NCBI GenBank assembly: GCA_037903355.1
Contig: JBAJFE010000038.1
Span: 1,426,001-1,490,000, forward strand
Direction of reading: 5' to 3'
From: Trichuris trichiura
Taxonomy: Eukaryota; Nematoda; Enoplea; Trichinellida; Trichuridae
DNA: 64,000 nt
In this document: piece after piece, positions 1 to 11,941 of the stretch
Numbering within the stretch: the first letter of the stretch is position 1
How the letters are laid out: every line of letters starts with the position of its first letter
Translations under genes and position numbers: made by a program
Notes under the pieces: generated by a model
Database searches by the model: none
The model's input: the letters and a program-made list of their open reading frames with translations, nothing else
What the model was told of the DNA's origin: nothing

Positions 1-736
1 TCCCTGTAGTCGTTAAAGAGAATCAGCAGTTGCAGGCATACAACGCGCTGCTTTGCTTCTGTCACCAAGTTTGAAAAAACCGCCTCAAAGAAGAGAAAAG
101 TAACGTTGCCAGGTAGTTTTTCATTTAGTTTTTTTCACTACTCGTTCTTCCAATAAAAGAAACCCTGCAGGTCAAAAGTCCAGAAGCTGAATAGCGCTGT
201 GATGCTTTTTCAATTAATGTGCTTGTTAGTAGGTTCCTGAAGCTTCATGAATTTTCTTACTTATTTTAATTTAACCGATGCGAAGTATAGTGGTTTCGCT
301 GAGAGATTGTCCTTAGTTCGACGTTGCTGCTAAATGAGTTGATTGAAAACCTACGCTGAATACCCAAGATGTGTTTTTTTCTAGTTTCTTTCGCATATGA
401 TCAATTTAAGAATAGTTTGGTCATTGTTTTTCATTTGCCCCCTCTTAGTTCCTCTGAGTAGTCTTCTAATTATGGCTTCGCAATTTTCATTACTATTTCC
501 ACAGCAGTGGTGAGTAAGAATGCACTGTACCAAATTCATGTAATTAAACACAGTTGAATATGAACTTCTTCTGCTCGCTTACACGTAATAACTTTCGAAT
601 GTACTAAACGATACACAGTTCTTAAACTTTAGGTGGTGGTTAGCAGAATTAATGTTCAATTGTTTTGAAGGTGTGTTATTTTGTAATGAATTGCTGAAAT
701 TTCTTTTCAATTTTAGTATAGTTGCCATTAAATATA
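1..736. other. No gene seen
   Basis: AT-rich sequence with only short chance reading frames. No splice-flanked open segment or recognisable repeat was found. Confidence 0.5.
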
Positions 737-750
737 CGCATTCATACCTG

Positions 751-966
751 GCTTCTTTTTGCACGGATTTTCTATATCCCGTTGAAAAACTTTTATTAAT
801 AAACTGTCCGTAGCTTTCGGGTCCGAACTTGACCCGTCATCAGCGGTCTAAGGATTGACGTATGAATAAAGTGCACTAGTAACGTGCCTAGAACTAGAAA
901 ATCCGTACAAAAAGAAGCCAAAAATGAAATTATTTGGTCCCGTACGAAGACACTGTATCTTCAAAA
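751..966 (-). mobile_element. PLE-derived hairpin mini-element with hammerhead-like motif
   Basis: A 216-bp insertion is bounded by a 14-bp direct repeat CGCATTCATACCTG at 737-750 and 967-980, read as a target-site duplication. The left end (751-775) and an internal segment (895-918) are inverted repeats built on the same AAATCCGT core found at the ends of the Penelope-like element at 18.2-22.8 kb. A hammerhead-like core lies on the minus strand at 815-843. The right end carries GGTCCCGTAC, also seen at the PLE end near 22,743. No coding capacity is seen. It is probably a non-autonomous derivative mobilised by a PLE. Confidence 0.7.
815..843 (-). ncRNA. Hammerhead-ribozyme-like core
   Basis: The minus strand reads CTGATGA, one spacer base, GGGTC, a loop, GACCC, then GAAAGC. 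The 5-bp stem is perfect. Conserved CTGANGA and GAAA around a stem is the hammerhead core arrangement. Stems I and III and the cleavage triplet are not resolved, so activity is unproven. Confidence 0.5.
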
Positions 967-980
967 CGCATTCATACCTG

Positions 981-2201
981 TTCATTTTTATCTACTTCAT
1001 TTGATCTGGTTTCTGGCGTCAATCGCGCACCATAGTCAGCGTGGGTTTCAGAATAATTATGCGCGTTCTGCTAATATTTCATGACATATACTGGCTGAAG
1101 TGGTTAATTTTGAAAATATGGGCTTTCATAAAAGATTCTTAACTTTACACGGTTTTTAGTGGACGACAACCAGCTTCTGGTATAGTCTTTAATTAATAAA
1201 ACTGAGCTTATGGGAATACTTCTCTTCACTGTTAATCCTGATCTCAAGGGCGAATGTACTTAAAAAAAATTTTTAGGAAGGAGACCAATGATCAAATACA
1301 CGCTGATCAAAGGAGGTTCCAGAGGTTAATCAGGAACCACTCATTCTAAGGAGCAAGTTGTCAGCTGGAGTAACTGGTTACCCGTCAAAATGACGTGCAT
1401 TGTTTTCTGACAGAGCAGTGACAAGATCTTGCATCCTGTTCTGGTTAAAAGAGCTGTATCTGATTAACTGGAAAAACTTCGTGCATAAAAATGGTGAATG
1501 CTGTTACTCTTGTTCTTAACTATCACACTCCTTGAAGTATGTGAGAAGTGGCAGTTGACCAGGTCGTTCTGCATTTTGTTCTCCATTACTTTTAACAGGT
1601 TATATTTATCACAACTAATTTCCCTCCTTACGAGTGAACAAAGCTAAGTTGTTCTGAATACCGTAAAGCTACCTCGCCTTCATTGATTCTGAATAGCTTT
1701 TATGCGATTCTACCCAAAGGGACTCATTTCGTGCAGCTGTCAGCATGAAGGCGCCATACCCTTTGTGAATGTAACCACCACTTTAGACTGGACTTCTGGT
1801 AAGGGGGACAAACGTTTCCATAAGGGAATCAAAGTATTGTCGGTTTAATGAGATGGAAATATAACGTAGTGGTCGAAGCTTTCAGGACCGCCAGATCTTG
1901 TGTTCTAGGTTTATAACTGTAAAAGTGTGACAAGACGTGGACCAAGTCTTGAGATAGTGAGCCTTAAAGTTTCGGCGTACAGTTCTGCCCAGTTTAAGCT
2001 TGTGTTGTATGCTTTTTAATTCAAAAAATAACTTTTAATTAAAAAACAAGCCAGATGGAACAAACAACTGAATAGATAAAAAACAATTAAATAAAGTTAA
2101 CAAATGACAAAATAAAAGTGTAGATTATCAAGGGGATCCGTCTGGCAAAAACTTAAGTCACAGAAAAAAGCATGGAAACGATAGACAAAAAATGGAGGTA
2201 A
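981..2201. other. No gene seen
   Basis: About 1.2 kb with no supported gene. All reading frames are short and none shows a protein-like pattern or good splice signals. Confidence 0.5.
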
Positions 2202-2214
2202 AACATTAAAGATT

Positions 2215-2764
2215 TTCTTTTTTCTTTTTCTTCGTAACAGGTTCTTAAATTTGTTCTTCTGAAATTTTCTCGCCGAATTTTTAACCCGTTGCTTATTTAA
2301 CGTTTATTGCAAAAGCATGTTTTATGGCTTTTTATGATTTTTTAAGAAAGGAAAAGAAGAAGAAGGGGACAACGAGCGGTACAGAAGAAAGAAGGCGAAG
2401 CTGCAGGAAAGAAGAGAGTTTAAAACCCGTTTGTTTAAAGAAGATGGGTGTACGTTGTTTGTTTGCTCGTTGGTCCTCTTTTGTTAATATGCCGCCGTCG
2501 CGGAAGGTCGGTTGGTTGCTCGCTGCACCGTCTGACTGACTAGGCGGGACCGAAGCCTGATGGCTCAAGGGAGAGCTGACGGCGAAGGTCTCTGCCAAAG
2601 TTGGTCGGATGGAGTGGCTTGAAACCATAAAGACCGACCCGACGGGCGGCACAATTACACTGATGATGGGTCATGAACAGACTCGAAAGCTTGGCAAAAA
2701 AACGTTTTTGCAATAAATGTTAAATAAACAACGGGTTAAAAATTCAGCGAAGAAACTTCAGAAG
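2215..2764 (+). mobile_element. Non-autonomous repeat family B, copy 1
   Basis: A 550-bp insertion flanked by the 13-bp direct repeat AACATTAAAGATT at 2202-2214 and 2765-2777. The ends are inverted and include AACGTTTATTGCAAAA-type segments. A hammerhead-like core (CTGATGA, GGGTC/GACTC stem, GAAAGC) is on the plus strand at 2660-2688. The internal part matches two other regions of this window (24.7-25.4 kb and 43.1-43.6 kb). All three share a minus-frame segment containing FKQTGFKL, but the frames are broken differently in each copy, so this is shared ancestry and not evidence for a protein. Confidence 0.65.
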
Positions 2765-2777
2765 AACATTAAAGATT

Positions 2778-3281
2778 GGTGAATTTGTGACAGGTCCATA
2801 TGCTCGCTTTTTTTTCAAAGTAACCAAGGTTCTCTGCTCCAACAAGTTTCACTATGCAAAGCTTTAGGAGCTACACATTCTGTCACTGATGACAGAGCAC
2901 GTTCTAGCGCTGATGACGGTTTGTCTTTGCTCTGAAAGCTCTGCATAGCAAAACTTGCTACAACAAGGAATTTTCGATACTGTGAAGGTAAAGAAAACAA
3001 AATTTAACCAGTTCCTTTCTTCTCATCTTTCTGCGTTTCCCTTCCTGTTCCAACTCTTCAAACACATTAAGTTTTACGCCTCTTAGCCATTCCTATCTTT
3101 ATTTAAAACACTTCGTTACAATAAATTACGACAGTCAAAATTGCTTCTGTCATTCTGTTAAGCCCTGGCGATGGGACACAACGAGTCCCGAAAGTATCGC
3201 TCAGCTCAATAAAAGGTTACAATTGTCATGGTTTTTGGACCCATGTGAAGTTAAGAAATTATGACAATGCTGAATTTTATA
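2778..3281. other. No gene; decayed motif copies
   Basis: No gene was seen. Two degenerate copies of the hammerhead-like motif may be present, around 2905-2945 (CTGATGAC then CTGAAAGC) and 3167-3200 (GGGAC/GTCCC stem then GAAAG), suggesting old mini-element relics. Confidence 0.35.
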
Positions 3282-3283
3282 TA

Positions 3284-5592
3284 CAGTGAAACCTCCAAAG
3301 TTGACCACCTCTCTATGTCGATCGCCTCCCTAAGTTGACTGAATTTTGACAGGTTGGTTTGGTCCGCACGTAAATAAGCGCAAGGACAACCTCTATACGT
3401 TGACCACCTCGGTAAATGGGAAGTTGACCACTTTAGCCATGAAGTGGTACATGGACCTAGTGCTAGTTTTCATCTCTATAAGTTGACCACTTCAGTTTAC
3501 TCAGTGTCGGTCGCTAGGAGTTGTGCCTCAATGCCTCAATGTGCCTCAATGTGCTACCTGTTACTCAACATAGCGAAGTTTTTATTACCGCGCATTTGAG
3601 ATTCCTGATGACAGAACCGTTTCCGCCGCTTTGACGATGCTTCTTTTATGCTTGCCGGCAGAGCTCGCGCGTTTTCTCGTTTACATGACCTCCCACCTAG
3701 GCGTCGGTAGCATTTTCCCATGGCGCAAGATATGACGAATCGAGCCTACTTGTATTCGTTCGCGTCGAGCTCAATTCTATCCATTCGCTTTGCTGTACCC
3801 GTGTGAGACGTGTCTTCGCGAGTAGAGATATTCCGGCTTACGCAGTAGTAGCTACCAAGCTGGTTACAGTTTGCACATGGCTGAATGGAAGAAATCGACA
3901 GAGTTGGCATTGAGGGAAAAAGCGGATTATATCCACTTTCCCGAAACCAACAGTCAAAAGAAGACGGCGGAACAGTTCCATGTCAGCAAGACTAGCCTTA
4001 GCAACATCCAGAGACGTAAACGTGAGGACTTGGAAAGATATGATAGGGAAAGCGGAGATGCGCAGCGAAAAAAGAGGACCTCCCTCGACCAAGTCAATGA
4101 AGCAGCGTTAAATTGGTTTAAGCAAATGAGAGCAGCTTATGCACGGATCTCTGGCCCAATAATCCAGGAAGTTGCTAGAAGATTCGCCATGGAATTCAGG
4201 TTCTCAGGTTTCTGCGCATCAAGCGGTTGGCTCGAGAAGTTCAAGCTCCGTCATAAGATTTCTCAGAAAATCGTATGCGGCAGATCTAGCTAAGTTTCCG
4301 TCGAGGTCTTGGAAGACTTCATCGCGAAGTTTGGTTATTTCAGCAGCGGCTTCAAGGAGGAAGACATTTTCAATGCTGATGAATGCGGCTTGTTCTTCAA
4401 GGCTATGCCTGATAGAAGTCTTGTACTAAAGGGCGACAAATGCAAAAGCGGGAAGCTCTCCAAAGAATGCTTGCGCTAGCGCAACTGCATAGAAGTTGAA
4501 GCTGCTGGTCATTGGTAAATCAGCGAAACCCCACGCATTTAGAAACATGAGGCCTGACGATCTCTCTGTCACTTGAAGGTCAAATAAATGCGCCTGGACG
4601 ACAGCCTCCATAATTGAGGAGCGGGTAAGAAGTGTCGACTGGCACATGAAGCGAATGAAAGGTCTCATTTTACATGTAGTAGACACCTATCTGAGCCATC
4701 CCCGCGTGAGGCACCTCACAAACGTCACTTTGACGTTCCTGCATCCAAACACTTCCTCAAAGCCCATCCTCTAGATCAAGGAGCAAATTAAAACATTAAA
4801 CTGAAAAAAAGGACCCAGTTTCTGCAGTGGGTAACTGGCAAAGCAGAAGTCACCAGCTCATCTGTAGGAGCGACTTCGACTGCTGCGTCCATTAATGCTT
4901 TGGACGCCGTACTTTGGATCAACTCTTCCGGGAATAAGGTTCAACCGGAGGTAATAAAGAACTGCTTCAGGAGAGCTAGATTCGTCAGAGACGAAGAGGA
5001 TGATGTCGAGCTTCAGCCTGGAAGCTTGACTCGTGAGGCAAAGATTGAAAGAGTAGATTTCGAAGATATCGTTGCAATAAATGATGAGATGGTCATTTCT
5101 ACCGAGTTTGACCCACAAGGAATCTTCCAATCTAAACTAGCCGAAGCAGGAATGAGCGTAGAAGCAAGTAGCGCAGGAGATGACACAGAGAAGAAAAGTG
5201 ACAATGAGACGGAAATGGTACAAAAGCTGAAGAAAGAGGACGTCAGGCGCATGTTAGTTCAGTTGAGGTGTTTTGCTAGTGAAAAATGCTCAGAGATGCT
5301 GAGCGGGGAAGCTAGCGCGGAGGCCGCTTTTACCCCTTATGTTTGTGGTATGAACAAACACAAGACTAGAATCGACACCTTTTTCAGAAAGCATTACAGC
5401 CTAAAAAGCCTTATTACAATGACGTTATTTTTATACACCTCGTCATTTAATAGGCATTCAGTAGGTGCTGTGGAACAAAATAAAACGCGTACAGATACTA
5501 GTCTGTTTAGTCGAGCCACTTATACCCACAACCTCCCGATGTTGACCAAGTTTCCCGGTCAGTTGAGTGGTCAGCTTACGGAGGTTTGACTG
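3284..5592 (+). mobile_element. Tigger/pogo DNA transposon, decayed
   Basis: The element begins CAGTGAAACCTCC after a TA and ends with the inverted equivalent GGAGGTTTGACTG, giving terminal inverted repeats. Subterminal sequence repeats AAGTTGACCAC motifs in both orientations. It encloses a broken CENP-B/Tigger-type transposase. Length (2.3 kb), TIR start CAGT and TA target fit the pogo branch of Tc1/mariner. The right flanking dinucleotide is CA instead of TA, consistent with age. Five deletion derivatives (MITEs) with the same ends occur in this window. Confidence 0.85.
3871..5589 (+). pseudogene. Tigger-type transposase pseudogene
   Basis: The N-terminal part (3871-4293) reads as a CENP-B-like DNA-binding region: a helix-turn-helix with KKTAEQFHVSKTSLSNI, then a Tc5/CENP-B second HTH ending in SGWLEKFKLRHKIS. 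After an in-frame stop at 4291 the same frame continues into the DDE domain (FNADECGLFFKAMPDRSL, with the first catalytic Asp at about 4377). A second stop lies near 4480 and the middle is scrambled by indels. The C-terminal part (4900-5589) has the family pattern of a conserved NCF (VIKNCFRRARF) followed by an acidic tail. In the family this enzyme cuts and pastes the element at TA sites. Multiple stops and frame losses make it inactive here. Confidence 0.85.
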
Positions 5593-5594
5593 CA

Positions 5595-8500
5595 TATTGT
5601 AATAAAGTGGTTATTGCTATACAAAATAATGAAATTTTAACGTTATAATTAAACAAAAGAACGTGCCCTTAAGCATAAACTAATGTTACAGTTTTGGTAT
5701 AAGAATGCGTTGTTTCTTCAAAGCGTATCCTTATTCTTATATCACATCAATATAGCATGATGCATTTCGTTTGACAAGGCTAAAGAGATACTGTCTGTCT
5801 TAGTCAGAGTGCGATTACACAAAAAGTACTAAATATTTCTTAACAAGCGTTAAAAGAGGTTTCATGATTTATAATACTTTTATCTCATTAAGTGGATACT
5901 TGTTCTTGTGAGCGTTTTTGTGAAGAGTTTCGTTGAATGCATCTAGTTTGTTCCCGTTCTGCTTTTTCTGAGCAAAGTCAAAGAGATTGAATGCAGTCTT
6001 TGAAGGTTTTCGTCTTTCGCCAATTTTGCGCTGTATTCGGATTGGTGAACTATTAATAACCGAAGTTATTTTAATTGCATCTCCCTCAGCTTAACTTTGC
6101 GTACTATTATTACGAGCAACAACCACTCTCCATGACAGGAGAAACAATTTCTCTTATCACTTACGTTTGTCTGTATTGATTTATCTTCTGCTGAGCCATT
6201 GAAATTAATTACAATTCATCCTCAGACGATCATACAGGTGTTCTAATCTATTGATAGCTAACTGTATTAAATTTCTTCCCTCCATGGATGCTGTGCCAAC
6301 GTTTATTTTCAGTGTAGCTATTAAGTGCTGTACGACCTTTTTCTTGGAAGCCTAATCGTTAAATTATTTTGTTAATAAGACATGAATTACATTGAAAATG
6401 TAGCTTTCCTTTGATAAGACAAGAATTCTTAAGTGAGTTTGCCACTCAGCTTCAGGTAATTGCAACCTCTTCTCTATACTTCGTAATTACTGAGATCATT
6501 GAATATTAAATAATTGAGAGTGAGTGGCAAATATGCTTCGATTATTACGAAAGTTGTAGTCTACGAATAATTCAATTACTTGTGTACATCATTAATTACC
6601 AGCCGTAAAAGTAAGTTATATTGTAAAACATAGTGTACGGAAGAACGTAAACATCAAATCGCGGGACAGTAGGCCGTACAGAAGGAAGACACGTTGTTGT
6701 TGTTGTTTGTTGTGAAAAAGTAGCTTGCTTGGTTTTCTTGTGTTCGAACTTTTATTCGTGTTCGTTGCAATAAAGTGTCCATGTGTCCTCGTGACCGTTA
6801 CAATGAACTTATTAGTACCGGAAAAGAAGTGAGATGAGTTATTTTGCATGTTTTTATGCTTAGCGAATGCAACTTGGGTTTGAATACAAATTTTTGCAAC
6901 TCGAAGTAGGTTAGATTGAGCTGCTGTCCGTTTCAGGCACTTTGCCAACAGTTTATTTTCCAACGTGTGAACAAACGATAAAATTTTTGCCCATGTTAAT
7001 AAGGCTCTTGTTGTTAGAATGCTTTACATAACGAATCAAAGTTATAGCCAAGTTGCTAAGCATTCCGATCTTAGCGTGATGGCCTATGTAGAAATCACTT
7101 GACGACCGCATAAGTGTTTCGTATCGCTGCTTAGCGGAAAGACGTGTAACTTAGTATCCTAGTGAATATTTAATTTAGGATTTAATCTTTCCAGTATGCG
7201 CTACTGAAAAAGGAAGCGACGAATTTGCGCCGATTCAATCACATAAAAGGTTTTATGGCCCACTTGGATTCGCTTACTCCCTGAGTTTTACAAAATTAAT
7301 TTTGAGTCTAACTAACATCTCGAAGGAATCCGATTTGCGAGAGATAGCTTTTCTCCTGATATTAACTAAATTCGCTTGAATAGTTGTGCTGGATTAGGCT
7401 TTTTTGTTGTTTAGTAAGTGAAACTAGGCTTACGTTATTATCGCTTTTACAAATCTAACCTACTCCTTCCTAAATGCTAAATCCTGTGTTCTCTAAGAGT
7501 CAATTCAAAGACGTAAGTGTAAGTTAGCACAGGCGTTTTTTGGAATGTTCCACTGCACCTTGTGAGAGGGGAGGTGTTCAGTAGAGCATTTGTCTCCTAA
7601 TCCTGATCATATGACGTTGTACGCTTTATTATTTAAACATTGTGCAAGAGAAGTTCTAATATCTGAAACAGCAACAGCTCCTAGATCTAATATAACTAAC
7701 CTATACTCGCCTGAGCAGGATCCACATGAAGAAATACTGCAAGACAAAGTATTTTCATTTTAATTTATTTGTTTTTCCCCGTCCTTTATTCTTTGTCTCT
7801 ACTTCTCGTAAAAAGTGCTCTCTTATTTATTTATTGTTCTGCTTTTGTTCCAGCCTCGATAAGCTTTCCATATTTTCATTTACTCCTTTTTCTTCTCTTT
7901 CTCTCCGCTTAATTTCTATTTTTCTTCTGGCTTAAAGATGTATCTACTTAAATGTCAGCTTTCTATCTGCTCATCCCTTCCTGTTCCCTTTCATTGCATC
8001 TCGTTTTTCTGAATTCTTTAAGCTGCAATTTCAAATTCTGTTTTTGCTTTAATCATTCATTAATGTATGTTTGTTCCCTTTTGCAGTTACTTTTGTGATC
8101 AGCAAAAATACGTTTGTCCTACTACACAGCGTTGATGACTGGACACATGCACTACCGAAAGCTTTGGAAAAATTAATAAAACATTATTACCACAGCGGTT
8201 TCTTCATCCGTGTCCAATTATAAAACTCTGCATAGCTGTGATACGAAAGTTACATTCTCAATGCAATATCTGCTGATATAAAATGGCTTAACGATGCGAC
8301 CCAAATTTGGTGATGACAGAGCAGCTGAAAGCTTGAGCTATGATGGCAGGTGGATCAAGTTGCTGCCGACGACTACTGCGTGTTCTATCAATTAATTTCT
8401 CAGCCTTTCCTTTTGCATTGCTGAATTTATTTGTGCAACACCTACGGAACTAACATAAAACCAGAAAATAATGTACAGCTTTGCCGATTTTTGTTTGAAT

Positions 8501-9362
8501 AGATTTAATGGCTTATTTCTTAACTTAGGTGTACCATAAAAAGTTAAACGCATGTATAGCTGTAAGGATTCATATTTTGTCATGCAATGAAAACTTATTT
8601 GTTGCAGACCAAGTGAGGCAGCTATTAATTTCATTTGTTAAGGCTGAAGGTTAGCAAAGCTGTCTTTCAAACAGCGAAGGTGAAAATTCTGAGTTGTGAA
8701 ACAGGTTAAGTTGCATGACCTTGCAGCTTTTATTTTTCCAGCAACCCTTTGATTAGCAAAGCTAAAACGTATCACCGTTATAATTTATGGGTAGCGGTGT
8801 GTCATTACATTAGCAATTCTTAGTAGTAGCCATAATGCGTCAAACTGGCATGACATCAATACAAAGCTTTGCGTTACTTAAGCAAAAAATTCTGTTGTAG
8901 AATATTGGAGCAGCCTATCCTGTTGTCGTTGTCTTCATTGTGGAGATATAGTGTTATCCTTGCCCTTTGCTACAGAGAAAATGCATTTCTGTTATGAGCT
9001 CAAAGTCAGCAGATGGGCCAAACAGATGGACAAACGTTGTTGACAGTAGCTTTTCCCTGTTGTTCTTAATGACCGTTTTGTACTGAAGAACGTGCAAGTA
9101 AAAACCTGCAAGCTGCCAATGAATGTTGCATTCGGTTTTTCTGTCTCACCTTTACATTTACAGTTAAGCTTGCCCAGAGCAGTTTATTTTTCATGCTTCG
9201 AATCCGTAGGAGATTTGGGTAGCTTTTTTACAAAAGAGTAAAAACTTATGCACCCGTTAGTAATGCATTTATCTTCCCTGTTATTTTGAAAATGTGACTT
9301 ATTGGTATGAGACAGTAGAAATTTTCAGGTAAAGTGTATAAAGTAATTGTTACAGTAGTTGT
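5595..9362. other. 3.8 kb without supported gene
   Basis: Only short, compositionally biased frames occur. A frame of 115 codons on the minus strand at 6616-6963 has no recognisable pattern. A degenerate motif copy (TTGATGA followed by GAAAGC) is near 8124-8155. Nothing else could be supported. Confidence 0.45.
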
Positions 9363-9508
9363 CCCGTTGTAACATTCGATAAATTTGTTTCTGGAGCTTT
9401 AAGGTAAGGCCTAAGTCTGTTCTGGTCGGATAGATTGTTGTCTGCTGAAGACCGGTTTAGGCCTAACCTAAAATCTCCAGAAATGAATTTATTGAATGTT
9501 ACAACGGG
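9363..9508. repeat. Inverted-repeat element relic
   Basis: Arms beginning CCCGTTGTAACATTC (from 9363) and ending GTTACAACGGG (to 9508) are near-perfect inverted repeats of about 50 bp. They surround CTGAAGAC plus a GGTTTA/TAACC stem, followed by TAAA in place of GAAA. It looks like a decayed member of the hairpin mini-elements. Confidence 0.55.
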
Positions 9509-9620
9509 TCAACTTACGCACAATAAACGTGCATACTTTACATCAATGCAATTCTGGGGATATTTTCGAACATATTAAGTGAAAATGAAAGACTTTTTAA
9601 TGGCGTTTTGAATTTCCTAA

Positions 9621-9836
9621 GTTTATTACGGATACAATACAAACTTCTGATTTATACTTGCTCATAAACGAGTCCGTCGATGCTTTTCGAGCCCATGTGC
9701 TCCGTTTTTAACGATAACAAATTGTTATCATTTGTTATCGTTGAAAAAGAAGCACGTGGGACTCAGAAAGCTTCGACGGACTCGTTTATGAGTAATTATA
9801 AATCAGCGGTTTGTATTGTATCCGTAATAAATAAAC
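9621..9836. repeat. Long palindromic element
   Basis: Two arms of about 100 bp (9621-9722 and 9730-9836) are inverted copies with scattered mismatches. The outer ends (GTTTATTACGGATACAATAC) resemble the TTACGGA ends of the PLE-derived mini-elements. The centre is AT-rich with AACGATAACAAAT and its complement. AGAAAGCTTCGACGG occurs in one arm, but no CTGANGA is left. Confidence 0.6.
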
Positions 9837-10628
9837 GTATGAACATAACAGTTAATACTACTTATTACCAGTAATCGGCCTCTGACAGCAGGCAGCTCTT
9901 ATTCTCTGTGATTGTTCAACTACGTTCTGCCTTAGCCAGCAACATGTTTATTTGGTGTCGTTCTTAAATTCTGCCAGTTTCGCTGCACATGTAACATGGC
10001 AGCAATCTCTTTTATGGTTTTTCAATGGAAGTCTATTCAGGTCAATTATGAAGTGCGCTTTTCTATAAGGAGTTGGTAAGTTTTCGTGCAAAAGTTATGC
10101 ACAAAAGTAGGGAGTTTCTTAGCATAAATGAATTCTCTGTAACGCTCTTGAAGCGACGACTCGTCTTTGTAGTGAGCCACAATCTAATCAAATGGCATTA
10201 ACCATGAGCAATATGGCAGCAAAAGTGGTAAACGACGTTGAATAATTTAGTATAAGAGAGTTGCAGCCTAATATCGTTTTGTTGGTGTTTCTTCACGTAT
10301 GATAGCAGTCTCTGCTGTACCAATGTTTTTTTTCTGCTATTGCTGACTTTTTTTCAATTTCTATGTGGCCTGAGGTGAAGGAGTGGAGTACAGTCGGGCA
10401 AGGCACTAGTCCGGGATGTATGTAACACAACCTTTGAGAGTCACCTTATGCGTAACGCCACTGCCGGTGAAATGCGATAAGGTTGCAAGACACGGAACGA
10501 AAAGGGCGATAATATTGGAAAGAACAAGAGGGGGTGGTGTCCAAAGATGAAAGAAAGATACGTTGAGCAGCAGCGATCACTGATAAGCTAATAGCAAGAC
10601 GAATTTGGGTTGCAGTACTTTAAAACTA
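9837..10628. other. No gene seen
   Basis: About 0.8 kb with no supported reading frame or repeat. Confidence 0.45.
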
Positions 10629-10960
10629 CAGTAAAACCCCCGAAGTTGACCACTCCTATATGGTGACCACTTCCCTAAGTTGACCGAATTTTGACCAGTT
10701 GGTTTGTCCGCACGTTAATAAGCGCAAGGACAACCCCCGTAAGTGAGAAGTTGACCTCTTCAGCCGTGACGGGGTATATGGATGCAATGCTAGTTTGTTC
10801 ACCGTAAGTTGATCAGTCTGTTGAATGGACAACTTACGGTGGTTCAACTGCAATCTATTCAGCCGATCCACTTATACCCACAGTCTCCAATGCTGACTAC
10901 CCCCTGTGTTGACCAGTTTTTTTCAGTCCGTTGGGTGGTCAACTTACGGGAGTTTTACTG
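10629..10960. mobile_element. Tigger-derived MITE 1
   Basis: The element starts CAGTAAAACCCCCGAAG and ends in its inverted complement ACGGGAGTTTTACTG, flanked by TA on both sides. At 332 bp it is the longest MITE copy here and includes both subterminal AAGTTGACCAC arrays. No coding sequence. Confidence 0.85.
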
Positions 10961-11370
10961 TATTTTACTTACAAAATATTTGTATAGGTTAAAACCGTTT
11001 ACTGGAAGCTTAAGAAACGAAGCTTTCAGGGAAGATTTCCTCGCCATCAATGTTTACACAAAAGCAAAGAACGGCAAAGTTAACCTGTTGAATCAGTAAA
11101 CTGCGAGTTTCCATTTGTAAGAACTTTTGTTATCATTATGGTTTTTCTTCTTTTTGTTCTCTCTGTTCGCTCTTGGTCACTGCAGGGTGTTTCTCTTCCT
11201 CTATTTAGGGCTTTCATCTATCCGTCTTCCTATGCAACTTGGGATTGTTCTTTTCTAAATTAGTAAACCGCTCATCCACTTGTTGGACTACAGTTTGAAG
11301 CAGTTTATGTGTATGTTGCTCCAAAAGGTAGCATGTCACGTGGATTCGACGTGCTGAAAACGAATTCATG
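10961..11370. other. No gene seen
   Basis: Spacer with a pyrimidine-rich stretch. No supported feature. Confidence 0.4.
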
Positions 11371-11721
11371 TTATAAATTCTGAAGTTCCATTTGATCAGT
11401 CGGGTCTAAGCTGTTCGCCTGGCGCGGCTCGTCACTTACTGTACGGTGGATTAACCAATTTTTCAAGCGATTGGCATTCGCAACACACGCGTCAAATTCA
11501 ACAGAATCTGGCTGAAATTTTTCGTACTCAGAGGAGAAAATATTCCTGCCTTCGAAAAAGCTCTCTGAGCTAGCTTTGATCAATGTCCAGCTATTCTTTA
11601 GTACTGGTTTCCAGATGGACAGAGTCGAGCTCTTCCGAGAAAATGACCCCATGGTAGACCAGCATGCGAGTAACTTTAAAAATCGCCTCCATGAACGCGC
11701 AGTAGGTTCTACGCAGTCCAC
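11371..11721 (-). CDS. Possible exon, hypothetical protein (strand uncertain)
   Basis: A minus-strand open frame of 116 codons has a protein-like composition (for example FDACVANANRLKNWLIHR) and an AATCACAG acceptor just upstream of its start. The plus strand of the same stretch is also open in pieces (11358-11570, then about 11600-11702), with a possible 50-54 nt intron leading to a second open stretch ending at a TGA near 11941. The two readings exclude each other and neither shows a recognised domain. Transcript data would decide. It could be non-coding. Confidence 0.22.
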   Translation of the reverse strand: MDCVEPTARSWRRFLKLLACWSTMGSFSRKSSTLSIWKPVLKNSWTLIKASSESFFEGRNIFSSEYEKFQPDSVEFDACVANANRLKNWLIHRTVSDEPRQANSLDPTDQMELQNL

Positions 11722-11941
11722 TGTGATTTGTGATTTTCTAAACTAGCTTCTGTAGCTGTCTACTGCGAGTTGCAACAGCATAAATGTTTTCCTTATCTTC
11801 GAGGCTACTTTTGCCGTTGCGAAAATGCATAAGACGTTTGAAAAACGCACAGGTTTTTCCTCCGCTGAAAAAAACGTTTTTACAGACGAGCAAATGCCAT
11901 CCGATATATCTGCTCCTGCCCCTCACACTTTCGAGGACTGA

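Noticed and set aside
2332..2652. 106-codon frame resembling frames at 24956-25222 and 43207-43576
   Set aside because: The similarity is due to repeat family B; frames are broken at different places and there is no domain, so a conserved protein is not supported.
6616..6963. 115-codon minus-strand frame
   Set aside because: No domain, no splice partners and composition like the surroundings; likely chance.
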